Source: Lachnospiraceae bacterium AC2029 (GTDB lineage Bacteria > Bacillota > Clostridia > Lachnospirales > Lachnospiraceae). Taken from it: DNA of 64,000 nucleotides. Shown here piece by piece: positions 46,856 through 55,756 of this stretch (within the stretch, counting starts at the first letter, position 1; each line of letters starts with the position of its first letter). Location of the stretch: the NCBI GenBank assembly GCA_000703065.1, contig JNLK01000001.1:2688001-2752000 (forward strand), in the 5' to 3' direction. A program made the position numbers and the translations under genes. The notes beneath the pieces are model-generated. The model saw nothing but the letters and a program-made list of their open reading frames with translations, did not search any database and was not told where the DNA came from.

Positions 46856-48225
46856 TGGCGATTCGGGACAAGTGCCTTTACTGCGGACAGCCGGTCAGCC
46901 AGAACGGATACTGTACCTCCTGCAAACTGAGCCAGAAGTTCCTGCAGAAGGCGTTTAATACATCTGATTATCATTATAATATCGGCCTGGACCGTGCAGG
47001 GATTCACGACCTGTCCGGCGCAGTGGAATCTCTTCGGACGTCGCTTCGTTATAACAAGATGAACATCCGGGCGAGGAATCTGCTGGGCCTGGTGCTGTAT
47101 GAGATGGGAGAGGTCGTTCCGGCCATCAGCCATTGGGTCATCAGCATGAACTACAAGCCGGAGCAGAACCCTGCAGTTCACTACCTGAAGGAGATCAAGG
47201 ATGATCCCAGGGAGCTGGAGCGGAATTCCGATGCGGCAAGAGAGTTCAATCAGGGACTGGAGCATGCATCCCAGCATTCCTTCGACCTGGCGCTGATCGC
47301 TCTCAGGAAGTCCGTTTCGATGAATAAGAACTTCATCAAGGCACATCTTCTCATGGCGCTGATCTATCAGGAACAGGGCAGAAAGGGAATGGCCAAGAAG
47401 AGTCTGACCCGGGTACTCGCCATAGACCGGACGAATCTGACCGCGCAGCGGTATCTTCGGGAAATGGGTGAGTCCGAGGAGAAGATCCTTCGTCTGGCCG
47501 AGCACGGAGAAGAGGCCAGTGCCGAACTCTTTGATGATTATTACGGCGTGGAGACTCCGGAGGGACAGCGTCCTGCACGGAAGATCGTTCCCAAGACCGT
47601 GAAGGGAAAGCGCACCAGCGTGACCGTCATGAAACGGTTCAGGGAATCCAATATGGCACGTTACTCGAATGTGTACATGTTTGCGGGTATCGTGATCGGT
47701 ATGCTGATCCTGTACTTCCTGACGATCCCCGGGATCCGGAAGAGAGCGGAGGCAGACCTGGAGATCCAGGAATCCTCATATCTGAAGGAAATGTCCGCGA
47801 AGAATTCCGAGATCGCGGCGATGCAGCTGCAGATCTCAGAAAATGAGAAGGCCGTAAAACAGTCGGACCAGGAGAAGGCCGATCTGAAGAAGAAGATCGA
47901 CTCTCTTCAGGCACAGATCAATGCCATGAAGAATCAGATCGCCTCCGGCGGAGCAACGCTGATCCCCGAGAAGAGCTCGGAAGAACAGGGCGAAGACGGC
48001 GGTGAGGACGGCGAAAACGGAGAAGAAGGCAATCGGGAAGAAGGCAACCGGGAAGACGGAGAAGAAGGCAATCCGGAAGACGTAGAAGGCGACAATCCGG
48101 AGGACGGAGAAGACGGTGAAACGGATGCGGATGCCGGAACCGTGCGCCGTGCGGATTCTACGGATGCTGCAGACCAGACGGGCATGACAGTTACTGAACT
48201 TGAAACCATGATCGCTAATGAATAG
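46855..48225 (+). CDS. zinc-ribbon, TPR, single-pass membrane protein
   Basis: The 456-residue protein starts with a four-cysteine ribbon (CLYCGQPVSQNGYCTSC, residues 7-23). Tetratricopeptide-like repeats follow over about 35-215, with a transmembrane helix near 275-295 (VYMFAGIVIGMLILYFLTIP), a coiled coil near 300-365 and a disordered acidic tail rich in E, G, D and N ending TELETMIANE. The ribbon and TPRs are probably cytoplasmic and the coiled coil outside. The plan recalls the protein at 5156. The tail's GED/GEEGN units are imperfect DNA repeats. Function unknown; an envelope scaffold is one possibility. Confidence 0.7.
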   Translation: MAIRDKCLYCGQPVSQNGYCTSCKLSQKFLQKAFNTSDYHYNIGLDRAGIHDLSGAVESLRTSLRYNKMNIRARNLLGLVLYEMGEVVPAISHWVISMNYKPEQNPAVHYLKEIKDDPRELERNSDAAREFNQGLEHASQHSFDLALIALRKSVSMNKNFIKAHLLMALIYQEQGRKGMAKKSLTRVLAIDRTNLTAQRYLREMGESEEKILRLAEHGEEASAELFDDYYGVETPEGQRPARKIVPKTVKGKRTSVTVMKRFRESNMARYSNVYMFAGIVIGMLILYFLTIPGIRKRAEADLEIQESSYLKEMSAKNSEIAAMQLQISENEKAVKQSDQEKADLKKKIDSLQAQINAMKNQIASGGATLIPEKSSEEQGEDGGEDGENGEEGNREEGNREDGEEGNPEDVEGDNPEDGEDGETDADAGTVRRADSTDAADQTGMTVTELETMIANE

Positions 48226-48263
48226 TTCTTTCATTGATCAGGCATTAAGGAGGAAATGTATAA

Positions 48264-48893
48264 ATGCATAACAAGAAACTGATAGAAAAAAAGGATGAGC
48301 AGCAGGCTGCTATGCAGAGAGAGAAGAATTTTACCAACTTCGTCAAGTATGAATCGAAGCGGTATGCGATCCCCTTTCTGATGCTGATCCTCGGACTCCT
48401 TTTCATCCTGCTGAAGGGAAATGTGCTGGACGTGCTGGTCACTGTGCTTGGCGTATGTATGCTGATCGGTGCCGTAGTCCTCGGAATCTCGCTGCTGAAC
48501 CAGTCCTCTCCGGGTCTGATCCTGGGAGTGTCGGCGCTCTTTATCATGGGTCTGATCAGTGTGATCAATCCCAACTGGGTTTCGAACTTCTTCCTTAAGG
48601 TCGTAGGACTCTGCATCTTCCTGAACTCACTCATCAGGATCATTGTAGAGCATAGCCTGAAGGGAAAGTCCGACAAGTACATGATCTACTTTATCACGGA
48701 TATCGTTTCGGCAGTTGTGGGACTTCTTCTGTTCCTGTTTCCGAAGACCTGGCTGGAAAGCGTCAGCTTCCTGTTCTATGTGATCGGATTCCTGCTGGTG
48801 ATCCTTGGTATCTTCAATCTGTATACCGCATTTAAGGTATATAAGGAAGGACGCTATGTCAATGACGGAACCGACGTGGTCTGGGAAGAGTAG
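48264..48893 (+). CDS. DUF308/HdeD-like membrane protein
   Basis: A 209-residue protein with a charged 33-residue cytoplasmic start and six predicted transmembrane helices arranged as three pairs, each beginning with a pattern like LGLLFILLKGNVLDVL. This is the layout of DUF308/HdeD proteins, whose biochemical role is mostly unknown. GGAGGAAATG lies before the ATG. Thirty-eight bases after the TPR gene, so likely in the same operon; a strong terminator follows. Confidence 0.75.
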   Translation: MHNKKLIEKKDEQQAAMQREKNFTNFVKYESKRYAIPFLMLILGLLFILLKGNVLDVLVTVLGVCMLIGAVVLGISLLNQSSPGLILGVSALFIMGLISVINPNWVSNFFLKVVGLCIFLNSLIRIIVEHSLKGKSDKYMIYFITDIVSAVVGLLLFLFPKTWLESVSFLFYVIGFLLVILGIFNLYTAFKVYKEGRYVNDGTDVVWEE

Positions 48894-48956
48894 CCCGGGA
48901 GTTGGGATGAAGAATATGACAGATCAGACGATTGTTGTATCGGACTGAATACAATA

Positions 48957-48996
48957 TAAAACAGGAGGTGCGGCCACGGCCGCACCTCCTGTTTCT
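48957..48996. terminator. strong bidirectional terminator
   Basis: AACAGGAGGTGCGGCC pairs with GGCCGCACCTCCTGTT around a two- to four-base loop, with A residues before and TTTCTT after. It lies between the DUF308 gene and the convergent low-complexity membrane protein gene. Confidence 0.85.
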
Positions 48997-49015
48997 TGCG
49001 CGATAAGGCTGAACC

Positions 49016-50287
49016 TTATTGCTGATTATTATTGTTGTTGTTATGATCCAGAACCGAATCCGAATTCGTATTTGTCGGAGCATTTCCGGTATTTCCGTTC
49101 AGGACGGAATCCGAAGAGACATTTCCAGAGGTGGGTGCCGCTCCGCCGGAACCGCCAGCAGCCTGGTTGGGAACCTGCATGTTCTCGTACTGCTGGCCCA
49201 GCTGATGCAGCTCCGTATTTCCGAAGGTGGAGAGGGGCTGGGAGAGGATCTGCTCCAGACGTTCGTCCTCCTCCTTCTGTGCCTGCTTTTTCTTCTTCCA
49301 CCAATGCATGATGATCAGAAGAATGATGATAATGGCAGCTGCCACGATCAGAACGATCATGATTATCTTGAAATTCTTCTTTTCAAGCAGCGATTTGTTC
49401 TTCTCCGCCATCAACTGCTTTCCGGCAGCGGAGATTGCCTTCCCATAGATCCGGGCCAAGTCGCCGTTCGTACTGCTGTCATTCCAGTAACGATCAATTT
49501 TCTGTTCGAAGACAGCAACCGTCGAGGAATTGACAACGTCCTCAGTGCCGGGACCGGAGACAATATAATGGGCATCATCATTCCCAACGTAGATAAATAG
49601 TACGTTGCCCGGATTTTCACCGAAGAGATCGTCATAGACCTTCGCTTCGTAGCTTTCGAAGCCGTCGAACTCCCCGGAGGAATCAACGACATATAGGAAG
49701 GGCCATACACCGGTTTCCTTATAGAATGCCCTGAATCCGTCTTCAAGATATTGCTTGTTTGAAATGTCAATATATGGCTCTCCGACAGAATGATCTTCCC
49801 AGAAGCCCCTGGAGTCATCTACGGAACCGGTATACTTTTCACAACCATATCCGCTATCACTCGTGGATTGGCTGGTCGGACTGTTGTCCCTGGTCTTAAT
49901 AAAGGAGCCGATGATGCCGAGGATCGCTACGATCAGGAAGCCCCAGAGAAGAGTACTCAGGCATCCGGCGCCGGATGTGGATGGAACATTATTCCCGCCG
50001 CCTCCTCCGTTATTGATAATGACCGGCCCTGAATAGCTGCGACGGTAAGGGCGGTAATAGGAACGACCGTAAGAACGTGGCGGTCTGGGGGGCAGGCCGC
50101 CTCCGCCAAAACCAAAGCCGGAGCTGTGGCTGTGGCTGTGGCTGCTGCCGGAACTGACCCGGCGTGTGGAACTGCCGCCGGAGCTTGTCCGGAAACTTCC
50201 GAAGGAATGGGTTCCGCCGCTGTGGAAACTTCCGAAGGAATGGGTTCCGCCACCGGAACTACCGCCGCCTCCAACTGATCTTGCCAT
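49016..50287 (-). CDS. low-complexity membrane protein with TPM-like domain
   Basis: The 423-residue protein begins with about 110 residues rich in Gly, Ser, His, Arg and Tyr, including the duplicated THSFGSF motif. A membrane segment follows near 110-130 (CLSTLLWGFLIVAILGIIGS), then a globular domain of about 150 residues (EDGFRAFYKETGVWPFLYVV, FGENPGNVLFIYVGND) that resembles TPM/YgcG domains, a second membrane segment near 300-322, and a Gly/Asn-rich tail ending NNNNNNQQ. Topology suggests both tails in the cytoplasm and the globular domain outside. GGAGG precedes the ATG. Function unknown. Confidence 0.7.
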   Translation of the reverse strand: MARSVGGGGSSGGGTHSFGSFHSGGTHSFGSFRTSSGGSSTRRVSSGSSHSHSHSSGFGFGGGGLPPRPPRSYGRSYYRPYRRSYSGPVIINNGGGGGNNVPSTSGAGCLSTLLWGFLIVAILGIIGSFIKTRDNSPTSQSTSDSGYGCEKYTGSVDDSRGFWEDHSVGEPYIDISNKQYLEDGFRAFYKETGVWPFLYVVDSSGEFDGFESYEAKVYDDLFGENPGNVLFIYVGNDDAHYIVSGPGTEDVVNSSTVAVFEQKIDRYWNDSSTNGDLARIYGKAISAAGKQLMAEKNKSLLEKKNFKIIMIVLIVAAAIIIILLIIMHWWKKKKQAQKEEDERLEQILSQPLSTFGNTELHQLGQQYENMQVPNQAAGGSGGAAPTSGNVSSDSVLNGNTGNAPTNTNSDSVLDHNNNNNNQQ

Positions 50288-50347
50288 AGTATCTATCCTC
50301 CTTTAACCAAAAAACAAAGAAATAATGGGGCCTCGGCCCACAAAGGT

Positions 50348-50376
50348 ATTGTACACGTTTTCCGCCGAGGGGTAAA
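50348..50376 (-). promoter_or_regulatory. promoter of the low-complexity membrane protein gene
   Basis: On the minus strand, TTTACC (50371-50376) and TACAAT (50348-50353) with a 17-base spacer. Confidence 0.65.
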
Positions 50377-50476
50377 GGGGAAAATGCGCCGCATTTTCGG
50401 AATGGGGTTCCTTTTTTGCCGGTTTTTTAGTATATTATAGTGAGCGAGGCGAAGAGCCTGAACGGAGGTAGATAAA

Positions 50477-51061
50477 ATGCGAATCGGAATGGGATACGAT
50501 GTTCACCGTCTGGTGGAGGGACGCCCCCTCATCTTGGGCGGAGTGGAGATACCGCACACCATGGGCCTGCTGGGACACTCGGATGCGGACTGCCTGACGC
50601 ATGCGATCATGGACGCGCTTCTGGGTGCGGCTGCCATGGGAGATATCGGAAAGCATTTTCCCGATACGGATCCGGCCTACGAGGGCGCGGACAGCCTGAA
50701 GCTTCTGGAGGAAGTGGTGGGTCTGCTGGACCGGGAAGGATATATCATAGGAAATGTGGATGCGACCATCATCGCACAGAAGCCGAAGATGGCCCCGCAT
50801 ATTCCGGAAATGCGGCACCGGCTGGCCGCCGTAATGCAGATCACGGAGGACAGGATCAACCTGAAGGCCACCACGGAAGAGGGACTGGGCTTTACGGGAT
50901 CGGAAGCGGGGATCTCATGCCAGGCCATCTGCCTGCTGGAGACCGTGGACAATTATATGTATCAGAACGTGATCACCGGAGCCGTGGGTGCGCCGGAGGG
51001 GACGGAGAGAGGCGTGACCTGCGCATCCTGCCCCATGCATCAGAAGAAGGAAAAGGAGTAG
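50477..51061 (+). CDS. ispF: 2-C-methyl-D-erythritol 2,4-cyclodiphosphate synthase
   Basis: The first 158 residues are a standard IspF, which forms the cyclodiphosphate in the MEP isoprenoid pathway. Metal ligands are D8 and H10 (GYDVHRL) and the histidine in [12 protein letters not shown]; the substrate-binding [10 protein letters not shown] and [12 protein letters not shown] are intact. The protein continues for about 36 residues beyond the usual end ([20 protein letters not shown]), finishing with a CASC pair and a basic tail. The extension is absent from classical IspF. GGAGG precedes the ATG. The next gene follows after four bases. Confidence 0.94.
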   Translation: MRIGMGYDVHRLVEGRPLILGGVEIPHTMGLLGHSDADCLTHAIMDALLGAAAMGDIGKHFPDTDPAYEGADSLKLLEEVVGLLDREGYIIGNVDATIIAQKPKMAPHIPEMRHRLAAVMQITEDRINLKATTEEGLGFTGSEAGISCQAICLLETVDNYMYQNVITGAVGAPEGTERGVTCASCPMHQKKEKE

Positions 51062-51065
51062 ACCG

Positions 51066-51584
51066 ATGGATCGATATACAGAACGACTGGTGAAGGGACG
51101 GCCGGGGTCGGAGGCTAAGCTCGTGTTCGGGCTGGGGATCCTCTGTATCCTGGGAGCCATAGGCCTGGTTGTGACAGGGATCATGGTGAAGGCCATTATT
51201 GCGGCCATCGCCCTTCCGGTCTTCGTACTGGGAGTCTTCATCATTTATTATTCCCTGCAGTTGTTTCAGGTGGAGTATGAATATCTGATCACGAACGGGG
51301 ATATCGAGATCTCAAAGATCATCGCCAAGAAGCGGCGGAAGGTGGTCAGAGAGATTCGGGCTGAGGATATCGTGAGGATGTCCTCCCTTTCCAATGAACG
51401 TGCGAGAAATGACCTTAGCCGGGTGGATTCCCGGAGAGTGGAGGATTATACGGCAGGAGAGGACAAGTCCTACTTCGTGATCGAAGAGAAGGTGAAGGGG
51501 ACGGAATATTACTATGTCCTGGATCTGGAAGGCGAGAGCGAGCAGCACATGAAGGACGTTCTGAAGACGAAGGTGGAGAAATAA
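51066..51584 (+). CDS. small two-helix membrane protein (DUF6106-like)
   Basis: A 172-residue protein with two transmembrane helices near 20-40 and 44-64 (LVFGLGILCILGAIGLVVTG and IAAIALPVFVLGVFIIYYSL) and a cytoplasmic C-terminal domain of about 100 residues (YEYLITNGDIEISKIIAKKR). The last part resembles a PH-like membrane domain. It overlaps no gene and starts four bases after ispF, so it is co-transcribed. No enzyme motif was seen; function unknown. Confidence 0.65.
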   Translation: MDRYTERLVKGRPGSEAKLVFGLGILCILGAIGLVVTGIMVKAIIAAIALPVFVLGVFIIYYSLQLFQVEYEYLITNGDIEISKIIAKKRRKVVREIRAEDIVRMSSLSNERARNDLSRVDSRRVEDYTAGEDKSYFVIEEKVKGTEYYYVLDLEGESEQHMKDVLKTKVEK

Positions 51585-51644
51585 AAAAAGGACGCACGAA
51601 TAAAATCCGTACGTCCGGTTCATTTTCAGAAAAGAGAGGATCGA

Positions 51645-51878
51645 TCAGGGATCCAGCGGAATCATTTTCAGACCCTTATACATCTTGGTATACATACTCT
51701 TCTCGTCTTTGTAGAGCATGGTTCCGCGTGCGCCGTCCCGAATGATATATGCGTATTTATTCTTCTGGACATTCATGTATAATACTTCCTGCACATTCAG
51801 TTCCTGTGCTTTTACTTTGGCAGTATAAACATTCAATGGTTCCATTTTGTATTTCTTGATCGCCTGTTCCACTGTCAT
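51645..51878 (-). CDS. 77-residue hypothetical protein
   Basis: A basic, alpha/beta-type small protein (TVEQAIKKYKMEPLNVYTAK, YIIRDGARGTMLYKDEKSMY). ATG at 51878 is chosen because AGGGGGTG lies eight bases upstream; an in-frame codon eight residues earlier has no ribosome site. A consensus promoter is at 51924-51952, so the gene is very likely expressed. Monocistronic; function unknown. Confidence 0.7.
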   Translation of the reverse strand: MTVEQAIKKYKMEPLNVYTAKVKAQELNVQEVLYMNVQKNKYAYIIRDGARGTMLYKDEKSMYTKMYKGLKMIPLDP

Positions 51879-51923
51879 GGTAAAACACCCCCTAAAAAAC
51901 AATTGCGATTTCGCTTATATATA

Positions 51924-51952
51924 ATTATATTGGCTATTATAAACAAAGTCAA
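51924..51952 (-). promoter_or_regulatory. promoter of the 77-residue protein gene
   Basis: On the minus strand, TTGACT (51947-51952) and TATAAT (51924-51929) with a 17-base spacer: one of the best consensus promoters in the window. Confidence 0.85.
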
Positions 51953-52032
51953 CTGTAAAATATGGCAAAAATCCATCATAAGAACCGAATAAATCAAAGA
52001 ACGATTTCGTCATTTTGACAACATATTTGGAT

Positions 52033-52713
52033 ATGGAAAACAACTATCAGAATTACTATCAGAGATTTGAGGAACAACTGAAGCAAAGCAGGAAGGACAG
52101 GCTGCTTCTACATGCCTGCTGCTGCCCCTGCAGCACCCACTGCCTGGAGGTTCTGGCAGAGTATTTCGAGATCACGGTGTTCTTCTATAACCCGAATATC
52201 GATACGGTGGAGGAGTATGAGAAGCGGTTTGCGGAGCTGGTCCGGTTTACCGAAGAAGCCCCATTTGCAAAGGGGGTCAGACTGGTGGAGGAACCCTTCC
52301 GGCCGGAGGAGTTCGAGGCTATAGCCAAAGGGCGGGAGCAGGAACCGGAACGGGGAAGCAGATGCTATGACTGTTACCGGCTGCGGCTCAGGAGAACCGC
52401 GGAGTATGCGGCGGAGAACGGATATGACTGCTTCTCCACAACCCTTTCCATCAGCCCCTACAAAAATGCGGCGTGGCTGAATGAGATCGGAGTCCGGCTG
52501 GAGCAGGAGCTTCGGGAAGCCGGAGCTCCGGCGGGTAGGAAGACCCCCTACTTCCTGTTCAGTGATTTTAAGAAGAAGAACGGCTATAAGAGGTCCATTG
52601 AACTTTCTGCGGAATACGGACTGTACCGGCAGGATTACTGCGGATGCAGATATTCCAAAGAGGAAAGGGATCGGAAGAAGGCGGCGAAAAGGGAGGAAGA
52701 GATCAGTGAGTGA
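52033..52713 (+). CDS. queH: epoxyqueuosine reductase QueH
   Basis: The 226-residue QueH (former DUF208) reduces epoxyqueuosine to queuosine in tRNA and is unrelated to the cobalamin-dependent QueG. The N-terminal HACCCPCSTHC and the later RCYDCYRLR and DYCGCRYS cysteines provide the iron-sulfur and iron sites known for the family. TLSISPYKN and the FKKKNGY segment are conserved. ATG 52033 is assumed; a TTG at 52015 is also possible and neither has a clear ribosome site. The last bases overlap the methyltransferase start. Confidence 0.93.
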   Translation: MENNYQNYYQRFEEQLKQSRKDRLLLHACCCPCSTHCLEVLAEYFEITVFFYNPNIDTVEEYEKRFAELVRFTEEAPFAKGVRLVEEPFRPEEFEAIAKGREQEPERGSRCYDCYRLRLRRTAEYAAENGYDCFSTTLSISPYKNAAWLNEIGVRLEQELREAGAPAGRKTPYFLFSDFKKKNGYKRSIELSAEYGLYRQDYCGCRYSKEERDRKKAAKREEEISE

Positions 52714-53581
52714 AGCATATGGTGCTTTTGCGGATGTGTATGAGACCCTGATGGATAATGTCCCTTATGACATGTGGTTCGAGAGGATCCATGAGATTCT
52801 CCTGGAGGCCGGGATCCCGGAAGGGATCGTGGCGGAGCTGGGCTGCGGCACCGGAAGCATGACACGGCGTCTGGCAGCGGCGGGCTACGATATGATCGGG
52901 ATCGATGCCAGTCCGGACATGCTGGACCGGGCCAGAGACTATGACTCGGACAGTTGCGGAAGTCATGACGGAGAATATGAACCGGACGGAGACGACGAAC
53001 CGGATGGGGACGGGGACCGGGTCGCTGAGGCGGATCAGGAATCTGTCGACCGCATGGATAAGAAGGAAATTCTATACCTTCTTCAGGATATGCGAAGTTT
53101 TGAACTGTACGGGACGGTACGTTCTGTGGTATGCTGTTGTGACAGCATCAATTACATTACGGAGCCCGACGAGGTACGGGAGGTGTTTCGTCTGGTGAAC
53201 AACTACCTGGATCCGAAAGGGCTTCTTGTCATAGATTTCCATACGCCGTATTATTACAGTGAGGTCCTGAAGGAACAGACCATAGCCGAGGTGCGGGATG
53301 ACGTGGCGATGATCTGGGAGAATGAAGAGGCCGGAGAAGGGATCCACCGTCTGTATGTTACGATCTTTCAGGAAACGGAGGACGGCACCTACGAGAGGTT
53401 CGAGGAGGATCACGAGCAAAGAGGCTATACCCCGGAGGACATGAAGATGCTGGCACTGGAAGCGGGCCTGACGGACGTGCATTTTTATGACGGATATACG
53501 AAGGAGCCTGCCACGGACCGGAGCGAGCGCATCGTGATGACGGCCCGGGAGCTTGGCAAGACAGCAGAAGAGGTTGGTTGA
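52706..53581 (+). CDS. class I SAM-dependent methyltransferase
   Basis: The 291-residue protein starts at GTG with GGAGG about ten bases upstream. It opens AYGAFADVYETLMDNVPYDMW, a common start of this group, and has motif I ELGCGTGSMTRRL and motif II-like IGIDASPDMLDRA. Between motifs II and III is an acidic insertion of about 45 residues (EPDGDDEPDGDGDRVAEADQ) that breaks the usual spacing. The methyl acceptor is unknown; small molecules are typical for relatives. It overlaps queH by eight bases and is followed by hslO after one base. Confidence 0.85.
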   Translation: MSEAYGAFADVYETLMDNVPYDMWFERIHEILLEAGIPEGIVAELGCGTGSMTRRLAAAGYDMIGIDASPDMLDRARDYDSDSCGSHDGEYEPDGDDEPDGDGDRVAEADQESVDRMDKKEILYLLQDMRSFELYGTVRSVVCCCDSINYITEPDEVREVFRLVNNYLDPKGLLVIDFHTPYYYSEVLKEQTIAEVRDDVAMIWENEEAGEGIHRLYVTIFQETEDGTYERFEEDHEQRGYTPEDMKMLALEAGLTDVHFYDGYTKEPATDRSERIVMTARELGKTAEEVG

Positions 53582-53582
53582 A

Positions 53583-54464
53583 ATGAGTGAATGGAAGGAT
53601 GAGATCCTGCATGGAATGGCGGCCGGAAATGAGGTCCGCTACTATGTGGCATATACAAAGACACTGGTTGAGAAGGCACGTCAGATCCACGGTACCGGAC
53701 CGATCGTAACGGCGGCACTGGGACGGACACTGACGGCAGGTGCCATGATGGGCGCCATGTGTAAAAATGATACGGATATACTGACACTGCAGATCAGCGG
53801 TGACGGCCCCCTGGGAGGGATCACCGTAACAGCGGATGCGGCATCCCGGGTGAAGGGACTGGCGAAGGTCCCGGATGTATATCTCCCTGCGAATCAGACA
53901 GGTCATCTGAATGTGGGCGGTGCCATCGGGCACGGAGTCCTGCGGGTGATCAAGGATCTGGGACTGAAGGATCCCTATGTGGGACAGACGGAGCTGGTAT
54001 CCGGTGAGATCGCAGAGGATCTGACCTACTATTTCGCGGCCAGTGAACAGATCCCCACATCGGTGGGGCTGGGAGTTCTGCTGAATAAGGAAAACTATGT
54101 GGAGCATGCAGGCGGGTTCATCATCCAGCTGCTTCCCTTTGCCACCGAAGGAACCATCCGATGGCTGGAGGAGGTGCTGGCGGGCGTTCATTCCGTGACG
54201 GAGTATTTCGCGGACGGTTACAGCCCGGAGGATCTGGTGCACGTGCTTCTGGGGGCGGATGCAACCATTGAGAAAAGAGTGACCCCGGAGTATCACTGTG
54301 ACTGCAGCAGGGAAAGAGTCGAGAAGGCTCTGATCTCCATCGGCCGGGACGAACTGGAGAGTATGATACGGGACGGAGAGCCCGTGACGCTGCACTGTGA
54401 TTTCTGTAATACGGATTACACCTATTCCATCGACGAACTGAAGGAACTGGTGGGAAGGATCTAG
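53583..54464 (+). CDS. hslO: redox-regulated molecular chaperone Hsp33
   Basis: The 293-residue protein has a normal Hsp33 layout. The N-terminal chaperone domain contains GDGPLGGITVTADA and GHLNVGGAIGHGVLRV. The C-terminal redox switch carries HCDCS and HCDFCN, the CxC and CxxC pairs that bind zinc when reduced and form disulfides under oxidation to activate holding of unfolded proteins. ATG 53583 is chosen; the frame extends ten codons upstream into the methyltransferase without a better site. Confidence 0.95.
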   Translation: MSEWKDEILHGMAAGNEVRYYVAYTKTLVEKARQIHGTGPIVTAALGRTLTAGAMMGAMCKNDTDILTLQISGDGPLGGITVTADAASRVKGLAKVPDVYLPANQTGHLNVGGAIGHGVLRVIKDLGLKDPYVGQTELVSGEIAEDLTYYFAASEQIPTSVGLGVLLNKENYVEHAGGFIIQLLPFATEGTIRWLEEVLAGVHSVTEYFADGYSPEDLVHVLLGADATIEKRVTPEYHCDCSRERVEKALISIGRDELESMIRDGEPVTLHCDFCNTDYTYSIDELKELVGRI

Positions 54465-54502
54465 GACGTCTCTGATCTGGGTTTTATGGAGGGGCAAGTT
54501 TT

Positions 54503-55735
54503 ATGAATGTAGCCTGGGGAGCCATTTTTATTACGGGCGCTGTAGTGACAGTACTTTGTTTATTCTTCCTCTGGACACGGTTCTGCAGATTCGGGATCGT
54601 ACAGAAGATCGCCGGTGACCGGAAATGGATGCGCCGTCTTCTGGGACTGGTTCCCATGCTGATCATCGGAGTCTTCATGGTGGTGAGTCTGGTAAATACG
54701 GCCATCGTGATGATCCATATGTCCATCGTCTGGCTGCTTGCGGAGCTGGTTGCGTGGATCGTACGGAAGATCCGCAGCAGAAAGAGTGTGAAGACGGACG
54801 AGAAGGCAGATGTGAAGCCGAACGAGAAGGCGATAAAGTCGGGTGAGAAAGCGGCTGGGAAGACTGCCGGTAAGATGGATAAAAAGCCGGTTGAGACGAC
54901 CTCCGGACGTCGGTTCCGCCCGTATATCGTCGGCATCGTTGTATTTGCCATTGAGATCTGTTACTTCTCCGTCGGCTGGTATCTGAACCATCATGTATGG
55001 GAGACGGATTATCAGCTGGTTACGGAAAAGGATCTGGGAATGGAGAAGCTCCGGATCGCCCAGATCGCGGATTCCCATGTGGGCGTCACATTTGACGGAG
55101 AGGGCTTCGAGAAACATCTGGAGGCCATTCAGGCTCAGAATCCGGATATCCTGGTGATCACGGGAGATTTCGTGGATGACGATACCACCAAGGAGGATAT
55201 GCTCCGCAGCTGTCTGGCCCTGGCACGATTCCAGTGTAAGTACGGAGTCTACTATATCTTCGGCAATCATGACAAGGGATACTTTGCACATAAGAATTTC
55301 AGCGGCGAGCTTCTGAAGGAGGCGCTGGACGCGGCCGGCGTCCATGTCCTTGAGGACGGTGTGGAGCTGGTGGACGACAAGTTCTATATCGTAGGAAGAA
55401 AGGACAAGAGGGATTCCGACCGGGCGGACATCGACAAGATCGTTTCCATGCTGGATCCCACGAAGTACATCATCATCCTGGATCATCAGCCGAATGATTA
55501 CGCGGCGGAAGCTGCGACGGGAGCGGACCTGGTGCTTTCCGGCCACACCCATGGCGGACAGATGCTCGAGATCAATCTGGTCGGTGCACTGATCGGAAGC
55601 AATGACCGGACCTACGGCATGGAGACCCGGGACCGGACCACATTTATCGTAACCTCGGGAATCTCCGACTGGGCCATCAAGTTCAAGACGGGCTGCAGGT
55701 CGGAATACGTGATCATAGATGTGACTCAAAAATAA
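54503..55735 (+). CDS. membrane-anchored metallophosphoesterase (YkuE/YaeI-like)
   Basis: The 410-residue protein has N-terminal membrane segments (about 5-25 and 48-68), a lysine- and glutamate-rich linker (KADVKPNEKAIKSGEKAAGK), another membrane segment near 140-160 and then a calcineurin-like domain. Motifs are IADSHVG, TGDFVDDD, GNHDKG, LDHQP and SGHTHGGQ, in the order expected for a two-metal active site. Relatives act on membrane lipids or phosphoglycans at the cell surface. ATG follows GGAGGGG. Followed 21 bases later by a MraY-family gene, an envelope context. Confidence 0.85.
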   Translation: MNVAWGAIFITGAVVTVLCLFFLWTRFCRFGIVQKIAGDRKWMRRLLGLVPMLIIGVFMVVSLVNTAIVMIHMSIVWLLAELVAWIVRKIRSRKSVKTDEKADVKPNEKAIKSGEKAAGKTAGKMDKKPVETTSGRRFRPYIVGIVVFAIEICYFSVGWYLNHHVWETDYQLVTEKDLGMEKLRIAQIADSHVGVTFDGEGFEKHLEAIQAQNPDILVITGDFVDDDTTKEDMLRSCLALARFQCKYGVYYIFGNHDKGYFAHKNFSGELLKEALDAAGVHVLEDGVELVDDKFYIVGRKDKRDSDRADIDKIVSMLDPTKYIIILDHQPNDYAAEAATGADLVLSGHTHGGQMLEINLVGALIGSNDRTYGMETRDRTTFIVTSGISDWAIKFKTGCRSEYVIIDVTQK

Positions 55736-55756
55736 AGTAAGGAGAACTTTTGACAC

